A program made the position numbers and the translations under genes. The notes beneath the pieces are model-generated. The model ran no database searches. It saw nothing but the letters and a program-made list of their open reading frames with translations, and was not told the DNA's origin. This document shows, in pieces, positions 10,151 to 19,705 of a stretch of DNA of 64,000 nt. The first letter of the stretch is position 1; each line of letters starts with the position of its first letter. Source of the DNA: Sphingomonas sp. Leaf208 (GTDB lineage Bacteria > Pseudomonadota > Alphaproteobacteria > Sphingomonadales > Sphingomonadaceae); the NCBI RefSeq assembly GCF_001421415.1, contig NZ_LMKH01000035.1, forward strand, positions 183,655-247,654, written 5' to 3'.

Positions 10151-11341
10151 TCAGACCTGACTATGCAAATGTAATTGCTTTGCATCATGTATTTGCTGGA
10201 TAATCGCCCCCAAACGCACAACGCTATGCTGCCAAGTCCAACGCTCCAATACGGCGTCGCGGGGCCGGAATTCGGCGTAGGTTTCGCGCATTGTAAGGAT
10301 CGCATCAGCAAACCCGGTCGTCGAAGCAGTCATGCCGGTCTCGGGCAGGATGAACTGCAATCCGCAGCGTAATCCCGCGTTGGCGAGCACGGGCAGGCCG
10401 GCGAGCATGTATTCGGTAAGGATCGCCGGCGCGCCGTCGTCGATGCCGCAGACGACGCCGAACTTGGCGCGGTTCATCAGGCGGTTGACCTCGTCTATGG
10501 GCACGCCCGGTGGTCCGACGAACTCGATCGAGAGGTTCTGATCGCGGGCGCGGTGGCGGAGTGCGTCGGCATCCTCGCCGTAGCCGAAGACGCACAGCGC
10601 GCGGACGTCGCGTGGAAGTTGCGATATGGCATCGAACAGGATGTCGTGGCGCTTGTACGGCTGCGCGGCGGCGACGTAGATCAGGTCGATGTCCTTGACC
10701 GTGTCGAGCGGGCGGAACTGGTCGATCGCGGCGAATTCGGGACCGACCGGCAGGATCGCGGTGCGAACGCCGGGGTGGCGGGCCTCGACCTCGTCCGACT
10801 GCCACTGCGCGCCGGTGATGACGAGATCGAAATACTCGCTGACTTCGGGCGGCACGCGCAACGAGGGCGCGTCGATCGAATTGTAGAGGATGATGCTGTT
10901 TTCGCAGAGCGCGAGCAGTTCGGGTGCGATGCCTAGCCCGAGCACGACGAGAATGTGTGGCGCGCCAAAAGTCCGCACGAAGTCGATCATCTCTGTGGAG
11001 GCGAACGGTGCGCAATCGTGGTCGAGGCGGAAGGCGCGGCGCGCGAGCACCGGGCTGTCGCGGTGGAATGGCGGGTCGCCTTCGCCGCGCCAGTGATGCC
11101 AGATCTCGACCTGCTCGACGATGCCGGCCGCGACGAGTGCGAGCGGAAGGCGTTCGAGATACCCGCCGGCGACGGGCTGGCGGTGGTCGGCGACACCCGT
11201 CCAGGGTCGGCTAGCGGAATCGAGCGCGCGCCATGCCGATCCGTCGCGAGGAGGCGTTGCGGCGGAGGGATCCGCGGGAGGCCAGCCGTCGACCCAGTCG
11301 CTGATGACGACGACCGATCGTCGTTCGCTCAACGCCACCAT
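10151..11341 (-). CDS. Glycosyltransferase, GT-B fold (first gene of the glycan operon)
   Basis: A 396-residue GT-B glycosyltransferase. The C-terminal half has DLIYVAAAQPYKRHDIL at the start of the donor domain, VFGYGEDADALRHRA, and GIDDGAPAILTEYMLAGLPVLA, which corresponds to the nucleotide-sugar site of GT4-like enzymes. The E-x7-E motif is degenerate: D replaces the first Glu. No signal peptide or membrane segment is seen, so it should act at the cytoplasmic face. The frame stays open upstream to 11467, but the ATG at 11341 has AGGGGA in front and gives a normal N-terminus. It is the first gene of the minus-strand run and lies only 3 bases from the Glf fusion, so the promoter should be in the 218-base gap shared with the divergent DUF2339 gene. 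Confidence 0.82.
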   Translation of the reverse strand: MVALSERRSVVVISDWVDGWPPADPSAATPPRDGSAWRALDSASRPWTGVADHRQPVAGGYLERLPLALVAAGIVEQVEIWHHWRGEGDPPFHRDSPVLARRAFRLDHDCAPFASTEMIDFVRTFGAPHILVVLGLGIAPELLALCENSIILYNSIDAPSLRVPPEVSEYFDLVITGAQWQSDEVEARHPGVRTAILPVGPEFAAIDQFRPLDTVKDIDLIYVAAAQPYKRHDILFDAISQLPRDVRALCVFGYGEDADALRHRARDQNLSIEFVGPPGVPIDEVNRLMNRAKFGVVCGIDDGAPAILTEYMLAGLPVLANAGLRCGLQFILPETGMTASTTGFADAILTMRETYAEFRPRDAVLERWTWQHSVVRLGAIIQQIHDAKQLHLHSQV

Positions 11342-11559
11342 GCACGCATCCCCTGCATCGGTATCTCCCCTGGTCTTGCACCCTTTCGTTGCAGGGCAGG
11401 CACTTAACGGGCGAAATCGAGAAACGGGATCATGCAGCTTAAATTTAGTCGGCGCGCGTATTCGCAATCACGCTCGACCGCCGGCGGGGCTTGCGCCATG
11501 TTAGTGCAAAGACGTCCATGAGTAGGTGGGGCGATGACTAGGCGAGGGCAGCGCGGACG

Positions 11560-14478
11560 ATGCTAATCTGGATGGCGATAGTCGGTGCTTTGCTCGGCTG
11601 GGTGCTCGGAAGCTTTTCAGAAACCGCTTTATTCTTGGGCGGAGCGGTTGGCTTGTGCATCGGCTGGGCGTTGCGGCGGGCGATGCGGATCGAGATCGTG
11701 CGCGAGACGGCGGTCCTGAGCGCCGAGGTCGCCTTGTTGCGGGCCCACGTCAACGAGCTGATGGACGCGCCGCGCCATCGCACGGACGGTGTCGCCGATG
11801 CGCCGGAGGTCCGCACTACGCCGCGATCGATCGAGCCGTTGGTCGCCGAACCGCTAACCGCGACGGTTGCGCCGGAGGTCGTATCGCAACGTGAAGCACT
11901 AACCGATTTCGATACTCCGGCGGGAAGCCGCTGGGGTTCGCCGCCTTCGGGCGACCGCTCTGCGTCTGCACCTGCACCCGCCGAACCGCGCGAACCGGGC
12001 TGGCTGGCGAGCGGCGTGGCGGCCGCGCGCGGCTGGCTGTTCGGCGGCAACACGATCGTCCGGCTCGGGCTCGTGATCCTGTTCGTCGGACTGTCGTTCC
12101 TCGCCAGCTATGCCGCGGCGGCGGGGCTGTTCCCGATCGAGTTCCGTCTCGCAGTGGTCGGCCTGTTCGGCATCGCGCTGCTCGGCATCGGCTTTCGGAC
12201 GCGGACCAAGCGTCCGGATTTCGCGCTGGCGCTGCAGGGCGGCGGCGTCGCGATCATCTACCTGACGCTGTTCGGGGCGGCGCGCTTCTACGATCTCGTA
12301 CCGCTGTCGGCGGCGTTCGTGCTGATGATCGCGGTCTGCGCGCTCGGCTGTGCGCTGGCGCTGTTGCAGCGTTCGCAGGCGCTGGCGGTGACGGCGTTCG
12401 CAGGCGGGTTCGCGGTGCCGTTGCTGCTGGGCGGGGAGGGCGGCAATGCGCTCGGCCTGTTCGGGTACGGCACGATCCTGAACCTCGCGATCCTGTTCAT
12501 CGCACGCGCGCGCACATGGCGCGTGCTGAACCTCGTCGGGTTCTTCGCGACGTTCGGGATTGCGAGCCTGTGGGGCGCGACCGCGTATCGGCCCGAGCAT
12601 TTCCTGATCGCGCAGATATTCCTGATCGTCTCGGTACTGATCTACGTCGTGACCGCCGTGCTTTATACGCGGGCGACGCCGGGCAAGTTCGGCAATGCGG
12701 TCGATACGACGCTGTTGTTCGGGCCGGCGCTGGCGGGGTTCGGGCTCGAGGTCGCGTTGATCGGCGACCGGCCGTTCGGCAGCGCGTTTGCAGCACTGGG
12801 CTTTGCGGCGCTGTATCTCGGTGTCTCGCTGGTGGCGCGGCGCCGACAAGACCAAGGGCTGCGCGTGATGAATGAGGCGATGCTGGCGATCGGCATCGGC
12901 TTCGTCACGATGGCGATCCCGCTTGCGCTGGGCGCGCGCTGGACCTCGGCGGCGTGGGCGCTGGAAGGCGCGGGCGCGTTCTGGGTCGGGATGCGGCAGG
13001 CACGCTGGATGCCGCGGCTGTTCGGGCTGGCGCTGCAGGTCGTCGCGACCTTGCTGTATCTCGGCACGCTCGACGATAACGTCGCGGCGCTGCCGTTCGC
13101 CAATCCGGCGTTCGTCGGTGCGATCCTGGTGGCGCTAGGCTGGTTCGCGACGGCTTGGTTCGCGCGGGAAACGATCGCGCGGGAGACGATCGCGCCTGGG
13201 GAGACGCGACTTGCGCGGGCCTATGCACGGGGCGAGGCGGTGATCGCGACGCCTGCGTTCCTGACCGGGTTTGCGGCGTGGTGGATCGGCTGGCTGATGG
13301 AGGCGACGCGGCTTTATCCGGCGGTCGAGCGATCGCTGTCGCCGGTGCCGGTGTTCTCCACGAACGTGCAGATCCTGTTGGCGATGCTGGCGTATCTGGT
13401 CAGCGCAGCGGCGTTCCAGACGATTGCACGGCGTCGCGACTGGCCGGTCGCGGCGTGGCCGGCGCGCGTGAGTGTAGGCGCGTTGTGGATCGGCTTCGTC
13501 GCGCAGGCCGATCGGGGCGGAACCGTGTTGTCGTCGCCCGGCTGTTTCCTGTGGATCGTCGCCCTCGCCGTGCATGGCTGGATGCTGTTCCGCAGCGATC
13601 GTGACGACGTCGAGACATTGGGCACGCGGGCGGTGGCGTCGGCGAGCCATGTCGCGGGCGTCTGGCTGGCGGTGGTCCTGCTCGCCGACATGCTGTGGTA
13701 CGGGATCGATCGCGCGGCGCTGTGGTCGACGGCTTGGAACGAAGTGACGTTCCTGGCCGGCGCGGTGGCGGTGCTTGCGGGCCTTACGCTGTGGGCGGGG
13801 CCGGCGTTGCGCGGCGAGCAGGCTGCGACGCGGTGGCCGCTCGATCGTCATGCCCTGCACTATGCGTGGACGGCGGCGGTGCCGATCGCGCTGGGCATCT
13901 TCAGTGGCGCAATCGCAATCGCGCTGTTTTCGTCGGGTGATACCGCGCCGTTGCCGTTCGTGCCGGTGCTCAACCCGGTCGACGTGATGGTCGCGCTGGC
14001 GGCGGGCGTGCTGCTGCTGTGGCGGCGGGCGGTGCTGGCCGCGGATGCGGTGCCGGCGGGCGCCGCGCTGTTGGCGAGCAAGCGCATCTGGCTGCCGATC
14101 GCAGCGCTTGGTTTCGTCGCGGCGAACGGCGCGTGGTTGCGGACGGCGCATCATCTGGCGGGTGTCGCATGGGAGGCGGATACGCTGCTCGGCAATGCGC
14201 TGGTCGAGACCGGAATCGCGATCCTGTGGACGGTGATCGCACTGACGCTAATGGTCGTCGCGCACCGGCGTGCGACGCGCAGCTTGTGGCTGGCGGGGGC
14301 AAGCCTGTTGGGGGCGACCGTCGTCAAGCTGCTGATGGTCGATCTGTACGCGACCGGTGGCGGTGCGCGGATCATCGCCTTCATCGCGGTCGGAATGCTG
14401 ATGCTGCTGGTCGGATATCTGGCGCCGCTGCCCCCTAAGGTAACGTCGGACGATACGAAACGCGGGGCGGTGGCATGA
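11560..14478 (+). CDS. DUF2339 polytopic membrane protein
   Basis: A 972-residue inner-membrane protein. It has two membrane segments near the N-terminus, a charged stretch with a helical LSAEVALLRAHVNEL segment at about 55-70, and a Pro/Ala-rich linker to about 145. Some twenty or more hydrophobic segments then run to the C-terminus. This is the architecture of DUF2339 proteins, whose role is unknown. The stop overlaps the start of a DUF3999 gene (ATGA), and DUF2339/DUF3999 pairs are common in proteobacteria, so the two probably form one envelope complex. The ATG at 11560 has only a weak ribosome site. The gene is divergent from the glycan operon, but nothing in the sequence ties the two together functionally. 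Confidence 0.88.
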   Translation: MLIWMAIVGALLGWVLGSFSETALFLGGAVGLCIGWALRRAMRIEIVRETAVLSAEVALLRAHVNELMDAPRHRTDGVADAPEVRTTPRSIEPLVAEPLTATVAPEVVSQREALTDFDTPAGSRWGSPPSGDRSASAPAPAEPREPGWLASGVAAARGWLFGGNTIVRLGLVILFVGLSFLASYAAAAGLFPIEFRLAVVGLFGIALLGIGFRTRTKRPDFALALQGGGVAIIYLTLFGAARFYDLVPLSAAFVLMIAVCALGCALALLQRSQALAVTAFAGGFAVPLLLGGEGGNALGLFGYGTILNLAILFIARARTWRVLNLVGFFATFGIASLWGATAYRPEHFLIAQIFLIVSVLIYVVTAVLYTRATPGKFGNAVDTTLLFGPALAGFGLEVALIGDRPFGSAFAALGFAALYLGVSLVARRRQDQGLRVMNEAMLAIGIGFVTMAIPLALGARWTSAAWALEGAGAFWVGMRQARWMPRLFGLALQVVATLLYLGTLDDNVAALPFANPAFVGAILVALGWFATAWFARETIARETIAPGETRLARAYARGEAVIATPAFLTGFAAWWIGWLMEATRLYPAVERSLSPVPVFSTNVQILLAMLAYLVSAAAFQTIARRRDWPVAAWPARVSVGALWIGFVAQADRGGTVLSSPGCFLWIVALAVHGWMLFRSDRDDVETLGTRAVASASHVAGVWLAVVLLADMLWYGIDRAALWSTAWNEVTFLAGAVAVLAGLTLWAGPALRGEQAATRWPLDRHALHYAWTAAVPIALGIFSGAIAIALFSSGDTAPLPFVPVLNPVDVMVALAAGVLLLWRRAVLAADAVPAGAALLASKRIWLPIAALGFVAANGAWLRTAHHLAGVAWEADTLLGNALVETGIAILWTVIALTLMVVAHRRATRSLWLAGASLLGATVVKLLMVDLYATGGGARIIAFIAVGMLMLLVGYLAPLPPKVTSDDTKRGAVA

Positions 14479-15824
14479 GCGGGGTTCGATGGCGGTTGGG
14501 CGCAATGGTCGGCTTCGTGCTGTTGGTCGCTGCGGCGCCGGCGGGGTCGGATGGCGAGCCGGACGGCTATGCGCTTCGCCTGCCGCTATCGGTGGAGGCG
14601 GGTGCGAAAGTCCAGCGACTGGTGTTGCCCGCCGCAGTGCTGGCGGGATTGCAGACTCGCGACGGGCATGACGTGCGCGTGTTCGATGCGAAGGGGCGGG
14701 CGATGCCGATCGCGCGTGCGGGGGCGTCCGCGGTGGTCGGCCATGTATCGCTCGATCCGATGCCGATCCTGGGGGCGCCCGATGCGCTGAAGGTGTCGGG
14801 CGTGTCGCTGAGGCTCGATGGGCGCGGTGCGGCGCAGGTCGCGGAAGTGCGCGGCGAGCCGGTTGCGGCTGGCGGCGCGCCCGTGCTGCTCGGCGTGCTG
14901 CTCGATGCGCGGCGTGTGTCGGGCGCGGTCGCGCGGGTTGCGGTTGCCGCGGACTTGCCGGTCGGCCAGCCGGTGACGTTGACGGTCGAGGCCAGTGCGG
15001 ACCTGCGCGAGTGGCGGCGGTTGGGCGAGGCGACGGTGTATCGGCGCGCGGGCGAAGCGGTGCGGTCGTCGATCGTCGCGTTGGACGGTGCCGCCGTGGC
15101 GCGGGAGTATCTGCGGATCACGTGGAGCGCGGGGTCGCGGTTGCTGGCGCCGGTCGCGATCCGTGGCGCCGTGCTCGACGTGCGGCCCGACGGTGCGGCG
15201 GCGTCGGAAACGGTCGAGGCTCAGGCGCCCGCGCCGGCGTCCGGGAATGCGCGCGTCGTCGATTTCGCGGTGCCGTTCGCCACACCGATGGCGAGCTTGC
15301 GGGTGATACCGGTCGAGGGCGATGGCGTCGTCCCGGTTCGCATATTGGGGCGAGATGACCGCGAGCAGCCCTGGGCTCTGCTGGGGCAAGGCGTCGCGCG
15401 CAGCGATGGCGGGCGCGACATCACGCTGTCCGGCGACGCGCCGCGTGCGATCCGGATCGAGGCCGATGCTCGCAGTGCGGGGTTCACCGTCGCGCCACGT
15501 CTGCGGATCGGCTTTGCGGACCGCGGCGTGATCTTCCTCGCCAGTGGCACCGCGCCGTTCACGCTGGCCGCCGGGCGCGTTGCGGCGAAGGACGTGTTCG
15601 TGTCGCCCGCCGATCTTGCCGATGGGCAGGGCAGGCCGGGCGAAGCGCGCCTGGCGTCGGTGCCGGCCGCGACGGTGGCGTTGTCTGCGGTCGGCGATGC
15701 GGGCGCGCCGACGCGCAATATCGTGCTGTGGGCGGTGCTGCTTGCGGCGACGGCAGTGCTGGCGGGGGTGGCATGGGTGCTGTGGCGGCAACAGGCGACG
15801 CAAACGCCGCGCGATCCGAGCTGA
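14475..15824 (+). CDS. DUF3999 family periplasmic protein with C-terminal anchor
   Basis: A 449-residue protein with a signal sequence (hydrophobic GAMVGFVLLVAAAPAG at about 9-24). A beta-rich Ala/Val/Arg body follows, with a single membrane segment close to the end (IVLWAVLLAATAVLAGVAWVLW) and a short polar tail. This is the DUF3999 layout: a large periplasmic domain tethered by the C-terminus. It overlaps the DUF2339 gene by 4 bases and should be made with it. No enzyme motif is visible. The pair may work in envelope maintenance or polysaccharide handling, but I cannot support a specific role. Confidence 0.85.
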   Translation: MSGVRWRLGAMVGFVLLVAAAPAGSDGEPDGYALRLPLSVEAGAKVQRLVLPAAVLAGLQTRDGHDVRVFDAKGRAMPIARAGASAVVGHVSLDPMPILGAPDALKVSGVSLRLDGRGAAQVAEVRGEPVAAGGAPVLLGVLLDARRVSGAVARVAVAADLPVGQPVTLTVEASADLREWRRLGEATVYRRAGEAVRSSIVALDGAAVAREYLRITWSAGSRLLAPVAIRGAVLDVRPDGAAASETVEAQAPAPASGNARVVDFAVPFATPMASLRVIPVEGDGVVPVRILGRDDREQPWALLGQGVARSDGGRDITLSGDAPRAIRIEADARSAGFTVAPRLRIGFADRGVIFLASGTAPFTLAAGRVAAKDVFVSPADLADGQGRPGEARLASVPAATVALSAVGDAGAPTRNIVLWAVLLAATAVLAGVAWVLWRQQATQTPRDPS

Positions 15825-15840
15825 GGTGGTGGTCCAAGGT

Positions 15841-15880
15841 ATCGGCCCGCAGCGGGATTTAGATCACGCTGCGGGCCGAT
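15841..15880. terminator. Hairpin between convergent genes
   Basis: A perfect 14-base stem ATCGGCCCGCAGCG / CGCTGCGGGCCGAT with a 12-base loop lies between the DUF3999 stop (15824) and the minus-strand hydrolase stop (15893). There is no clear T-run on either side, so efficiency is uncertain. Confidence 0.65.
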
Positions 15881-15892
15881 CGTGGCGGGTTT

Positions 15893-16735
15893 TCAGCTCT
15901 TCACGAACGCCAGCAGATCGGGGTTGAGGACCTCGGCGTGCGTCGTCAGCATGCCGTGCGGAAAGCCCTTGTAGATCTTCAGCGTGGCGTTCTTGAGCAA
16001 TTTCGCCTGCACGAGCGAGGCGTCTTCATAGGGGACGATCTGGTCGTCATCGCCTTGCAGCACCAGCATCGGCACGGTGATCGCCTCCAGATCCGCGGTC
16101 TGGTCGGTTTCCGAAAACGCCTTGATGCCGTCGTAGTGTGCGAGCGCGCTGCCCATCATGCCCTGCCGCCACCAATTCCGGATGACGCCGTCCGAGACGA
16201 CGGCGTTCGGGCGGTTGAAGCCGTAGAACGGCCCCGATGCGACATCGAGGAAGAACTGCGCGCGGTTCTGGGCGAGCGCCTTGCGGAACCCGTCGAACAC
16301 CGCAATCGGCGTGCCGCCGGGATTGGCGTCGGTCTTTAGCATCAGCGGCGGGACTGCGCTGACGAGGACGGCCTTGGCGACGCGGCCCTGGGGCTGGCCG
16401 AACTGCGCGACATAGCGCGCCACTTCGCCGCCGCCGGTCGAGTGGCCGATATGCACCGCGTTGGTCAGGTCGAGGTGCTCGGCGACGGCGGAGGCGTCGG
16501 CGGCATAATGGTCCATGTCGTTGCCGGTGTCGGCCTGCGACGAGCGGCCATGACCGCGGCGATCATGCGCGACGACGCGGTAGCCCTCGGCGAGGAAGAA
16601 CAGCATCTGCGTGTCCCAGTCGTCCGACGACAAGGGCCAGCCGTGGTGGAACACGATCGGCTGCGCGTCCTTGGGTCCCCAATCCTTGTAGAAGATGTCG
16701 ACGCCGTCTTCGGTCTTGATGAAGCCGCTGCTCAT
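15893..16735 (-). CDS. Alpha/beta hydrolase, non-heme chloroperoxidase-like
   Basis: A 280-residue alpha/beta hydrolase of the cofactor-free haloperoxidase/esterase family. The oxyanion region is [12 protein letters not shown] at about 29-40 and the nucleophile is S99 in GHSTGGG. The acid is probably an Asp in the QGDDDQIVP segment near 230, and the base is the His in GFPHGM near 260. [10 protein letters not shown] at 58-66 is typical of this family. There is no signal peptide, so it is cytoplasmic. Members hydrolyse esters or lactones, and perhydrolysis is a side activity; the real substrate is unknown. It stands alone, divergent from the TMEM175-like gene. Length and motifs are normal. Confidence 0.88.
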   Translation of the reverse strand: MSSGFIKTEDGVDIFYKDWGPKDAQPIVFHHGWPLSSDDWDTQMLFFLAEGYRVVAHDRRGHGRSSQADTGNDMDHYAADASAVAEHLDLTNAVHIGHSTGGGEVARYVAQFGQPQGRVAKAVLVSAVPPLMLKTDANPGGTPIAVFDGFRKALAQNRAQFFLDVASGPFYGFNRPNAVVSDGVIRNWWRQGMMGSALAHYDGIKAFSETDQTADLEAITVPMLVLQGDDDQIVPYEDASLVQAKLLKNATLKIYKGFPHGMLTTHAEVLNPDLLAFVKS

Positions 16736-17044
16736 TTCGGTAACTCCGTCTTGTCATGGAAGTGCAAGGAAGCGTGCGATTCAGGGTCAAGTCTCTCCGA
16801 ACACAGGTTTTCCTGATCTGCCGGGCGTTTATCACGTCTGGAGAATGGCAAACAGAAACCGCGTTCGCGCATGACTGCCATGCCATCGTGTGATGTAAAA
16901 GCCCGGATCGGACTGGGATAGATCGGTCGATCGGATATAGGAAAAGCATTGGCACAGCGAAAACTGGGCCGGTTTCTTGCAAGATACTGAATTCTTGATT
17001 CAATTGAGGCCGTGTTCGCGGTGATATTTGGCGGGGGGGCGACT
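16736..17044. other. 309-base divergent intergenic region
   Basis: This gap lies between the divergent hydrolase and TMEM175-like genes and should hold both promoters. I see no convincing -35/-10 pair, hairpin or small gene. Short direct copies of GATCGG occur around 16905-16930. Confidence 0.4.
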
Positions 17045-17647
17045 ATGAGCGGACGACGACTGGGGCCGGGCAGAGTCGAGGCCTTCACCGACGGCGTGGT
17101 CGCGATCATCATCACGATCATGGTGCTGGAACTGAAGGTACCGGAAACGGGCGACCTGCACGCGTTGATCGGCAGCGCGCCGGTGCTGCTGGCGTATGTG
17201 TTGAGCTTCGTGAACGTCGGGCTGTTCTGGAACAATCACCACCACATGTTTTCCGCTGTCGAGCGCGTCGACGGGCGCGTGATGTGGGCGAACCTGTTCC
17301 TGCTGTTCTGGCTGAGCCTGGTGCCGTTCGTGATCCGCTGGCTCGACGAGAGCGCGTTCGCAGCGGGGGCGACGGCCGCCTATGGCATCGTCCTGGGGCT
17401 CGCGGCGATCGGCTATTCGCTGACCGAACGCGCGATCATCGCCTGCAACGGCAAGGAGTCCGCGGTCGCGCGCGCGATCGGTTCCGACTGGAAGGGGTGG
17501 GGCAGCATCGCGCTGTATTTCACCGGCGTGCCGCTCGCGTTCGTCAGCCGCTGGTTCGCCATCGCGTTGTACGTGGCGGTGGTTGCGCTGTGGCTGATCC
17601 CCGACCGGCGGATCGTGCGCGCGTTCGAGGGTGAGCTGCGAGGCTGA
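17045..17647 (+). CDS. TMEM175-family membrane protein (DUF1211), putative K+ channel
   Basis: A 200-residue membrane protein with about six hydrophobic segments. RVEAFTDGVVAIIITIMVLEL near the N-terminus matches the conserved RxxxFSDGVxAIxxT motif of the TMEM175/DUF1211 family, whose bacterial members form tetrameric potassium channels. FWNNHHHMF at about 61-69 is also typical. An upstream in-frame ATG at 17012 would add 11 non-conserved residues; the ATG at 17045 fits the family start. A G/C-rich hairpin follows at once. Channel function is inferred from family, not from a selectivity filter I can point to. Confidence 0.85.
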   Translation: MSGRRLGPGRVEAFTDGVVAIIITIMVLELKVPETGDLHALIGSAPVLLAYVLSFVNVGLFWNNHHHMFSAVERVDGRVMWANLFLLFWLSLVPFVIRWLDESAFAAGATAAYGIVLGLAAIGYSLTERAIIACNGKESAVARAIGSDWKGWGSIALYFTGVPLAFVSRWFAIALYVAVVALWLIPDRRIVRAFEGELRG

Positions 17648-17649
17648 TC

Positions 17650-17675
17650 CTCCTCCCCCAAGCAAGGGGGAGGAG
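17650..17675. terminator. G-rich hairpin between convergent genes
   Basis: CTCCTCCCCC-AAGCAA-GGGGGAGGAG lies between the TMEM175-like stop and the convergent phospholipase D gene. It belongs to the same class of short G-rich palindromes as 406-427 and 525-548 and may serve as a terminator. Confidence 0.55.
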
Positions 17676-17682
17676 TTGCGCA

Positions 17683-19266
17683 TCATTTCTTGGTGCGGAG
17701 GCCCCACAGCATCGTGCCGACCAGCGCGATGCCGGCCGCTGTGCCGCCGACCGCGACTGCGGCCATGACCGGCGAGATGCTGCCGTCGGCGCGGTGGAGG
17801 TGCGGGCGCAGGTTCTTGAGCAGCGGCTTGCGGCCGGACAGTCCCTCGAACATTTCGCCCGGGCCCTCGGGATCGAGGATCTTGTTGTCGGCCAGCCACT
17901 CGCGGACGGAGTCGAGTTCGGGGACCTCGTACGGGCGGAGCGAGCGACCGTCGCCGCGCAGCCGTTCGATCGTTTCGATCAGCGAGCCCGTTTCCGCGAT
18001 CGACGTCTCGATCGTCGCGACGTCGGTGTCGAGATGCTCGGCGAGCAGGCCATTGCGAATGCTGGCGATCGTGTCGCGCTCACCGGCGTTGCGATCGCGC
18101 GCGGCGTCGATGACGACGTCGCATTCGCTGTCGAGCCGCAGCGAACGGTTGTTGAAATTGGACGAGCCGACGCGGAGCACTTCGTCGTCGACCACCGTCA
18201 CCTTGGCGTGGACGTAGATCGGCTGCCCACCCGCGGTGAACGGGTGATAGAGCCGCAGCCGGTTATGCGGGTCCTGTTCGTGCAAAGCCTCGACCAGCCG
18301 GGCGCGCGCGGAGTCCATCGCGATCGGTTCGAGCCAGCCCTCTGCTGTAGTCGGGTGGACGATGACGAATTCGGGACCGTCGGGTTCGCGCAACCGCTTG
18401 CCGATCGCCTCGGCCACCTTGCGCGACGCGAAATACTGGCTCTCGGCGTAGAAGAAGCGCTTCGTCCGCGCGATCAGGTCGACGTACAGCGCCTCGATGT
18501 CGTGGCGGGGCTCCTGCTCGGCCATTTCGGGAATCGTGAGCGCGATGCCGACTTCGACGTCGGTGAAGTCGGCCTTCACATGATCGGGCCAGCAGTCGGC
18601 GCCATCGGTCACCGGCTCCAGCGCGCCGCCGCCGGACACTTCCCAGCGACCACGGCACATGTCGCCAAGCGCGCGCGCGACCGGACCTTGCAGGATCGTC
18701 GTCGCGTCGTGCCACGGACCGTAGGGCGAGCCGTCGGGCTCGATCCGGCGCGGTTCGTCGTCGGCATGCGCGCGCGTGTCCCAGCGGTCGACGGTCATGT
18801 CGATCCCGCCGCAGAACGCGACGTCGTCGTCGATCACGACCACTTTCTGGTGATGCGAACCGGCGGGGGGATGATGGCCGTCGAGACGCAGATGGACCTG
18901 TGGGTCGCGGATCCACTTGGCGATGCGCAACAGCGTCTGGCCGTGGAACAGCGTCTTGATTGCGCCGGTATCCCAGCGGAGGATATGGATGTTGAGCCCC
19001 GGCGTGCGGCGCGCGAGCCAGGTGACGAACTCGCCGACGCGCTCGGGACCGCCATCGCCGTCGTCCCCGCCGTCGTCGCCTCCACCGAAGCGGATGCGCG
19101 CGTCGAAATCCCAGCCGACGAGCAGGATCTGCTTCTTGGCCTTCATCATCACCGCGCGGGCGGCTTTGAAATAATCGTCGGCGTCGACGATGACGGTGGC
19201 CTGCTTGGCAGGTTCGATCCGCCAGCAGTTGCGACCGGGCTCGAGCAGTGTTCCGTGAGAATTCAT
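17683..19266 (-). CDS. Phospholipase D-like / cardiolipin synthase-like protein
   Basis: A 527-residue phospholipase D superfamily protein with both HxKxxxxD motifs. The first is H139/K141/D146 in HHQKVVVIDDD, followed by GGIDMT. The second is HAKVTVVDDE in the second half, followed by GSSNFNNRS. An acidic Asp/Gly loop lies at about 61-73. A single membrane segment at the extreme C-terminus (GIALVGTMLWGL, then RTKK) suggests a tail-anchored protein with the catalytic part in the cytoplasm. Such enzymes transfer phosphatidyl groups (cardiolipin synthesis) or hydrolyse phospholipids. The layout resembles bacterial ClsC/PLD-type proteins more than the two-membrane-helix ClsA. The gene stands alone on the minus strand. 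Confidence 0.85.
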   Translation of the reverse strand: MNSHGTLLEPGRNCWRIEPAKQATVIVDADDYFKAARAVMMKAKKQILLVGWDFDARIRFGGGDDGGDDGDGGPERVGEFVTWLARRTPGLNIHILRWDTGAIKTLFHGQTLLRIAKWIRDPQVHLRLDGHHPPAGSHHQKVVVIDDDVAFCGGIDMTVDRWDTRAHADDEPRRIEPDGSPYGPWHDATTILQGPVARALGDMCRGRWEVSGGGALEPVTDGADCWPDHVKADFTDVEVGIALTIPEMAEQEPRHDIEALYVDLIARTKRFFYAESQYFASRKVAEAIGKRLREPDGPEFVIVHPTTAEGWLEPIAMDSARARLVEALHEQDPHNRLRLYHPFTAGGQPIYVHAKVTVVDDEVLRVGSSNFNNRSLRLDSECDVVIDAARDRNAGERDTIASIRNGLLAEHLDTDVATIETSIAETGSLIETIERLRGDGRSLRPYEVPELDSVREWLADNKILDPEGPGEMFEGLSGRKPLLKNLRPHLHRADGSISPVMAAVAVGGTAAGIALVGTMLWGLRTKK

Positions 19267-19390
19267 GATGCTGCCATCGCAGGCTTGGCGCGATCAGCCA
19301 ACCCACGGAGGCGCGTTTTGCCCCTTGATGGACGAACTGGAGGCAGCATTCATTATAAAATGTTCGTGGCGCGCACGCACCATGGGTGTC

Positions 19391-19534
19391 TTATTCGGAC
19401 TGCTCGTTCTCGGCTGCGTCGAGCGCCTGCGCCAGCAAGGCCGCCACGAGATGGTCGTCCTGGGCGTCGGCAAGTTGCAACGCGCGGACGATGGCAATGC
19501 GAAGCGAACGGCGATCCTGTTGCGACGTGGTCAT
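19391..19534 (-). CDS. 47-residue small acidic protein, unknown
   Basis: A short frame beginning MTTSQQDRRSLRIAIVRALQ and ending AAENEQSE, with AAGGG about 8 bases before the ATG. It is amphipathic and helical in outline, with an Ala/Leu-rich middle (HLVAALLAQALDAAE). I do not recognise it. Support comes from the ribosome site, the compact frame in an otherwise empty 439-base gap, and the presence of a second very short MTT-starting protein 3.7 kb away (23283-23456). Comparison with other sphingomonads would confirm or discard it. Confidence 0.5.
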   Translation of the reverse strand: MTTSQQDRRSLRIAIVRALQLADAQDDHLVAALLAQALDAAENEQSE

Positions 19535-19616
19535 CTCGGTACCCTTGGATTTCTATCAGGTCCTCGCGGCGGGTCCTTACCCGGTCGGCAGCGACGATGT
19601 AACCTGTTTGACGAAC

Positions 19617-19678
19617 GAACGGCCGCGCGAGTGCGCGGCCGTTCGCCGAATGGGATGCCGTCCAGTTACGCGGACGGC
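19617..19678 (-). terminator. Two tandem hairpins after the 297-residue membrane protein gene
   Basis: GAACGGCCGCGC-GAGT-GCGCGGCCGTTC (19617-19644, perfect 12-base stem) and GCCGTCC-N8-GGACGGC (19657-19678) follow the minus-strand gene that ends at 19706. There is no long T-run, but the stems are strong. Confidence 0.6.
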
Positions 19679-19705
19679 GCCCGTTACACGAACCGATCGG
19701 CCGTA

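Noticed and set aside
17794..19602. 602-residue plus-strand open frame opposite the phospholipase D gene
   Set aside because: It lies antisense to a gene with both catalytic motifs; its protein is Arg/Asp/Val-rich without any family motif, as expected for a G/C-rich shadow frame.
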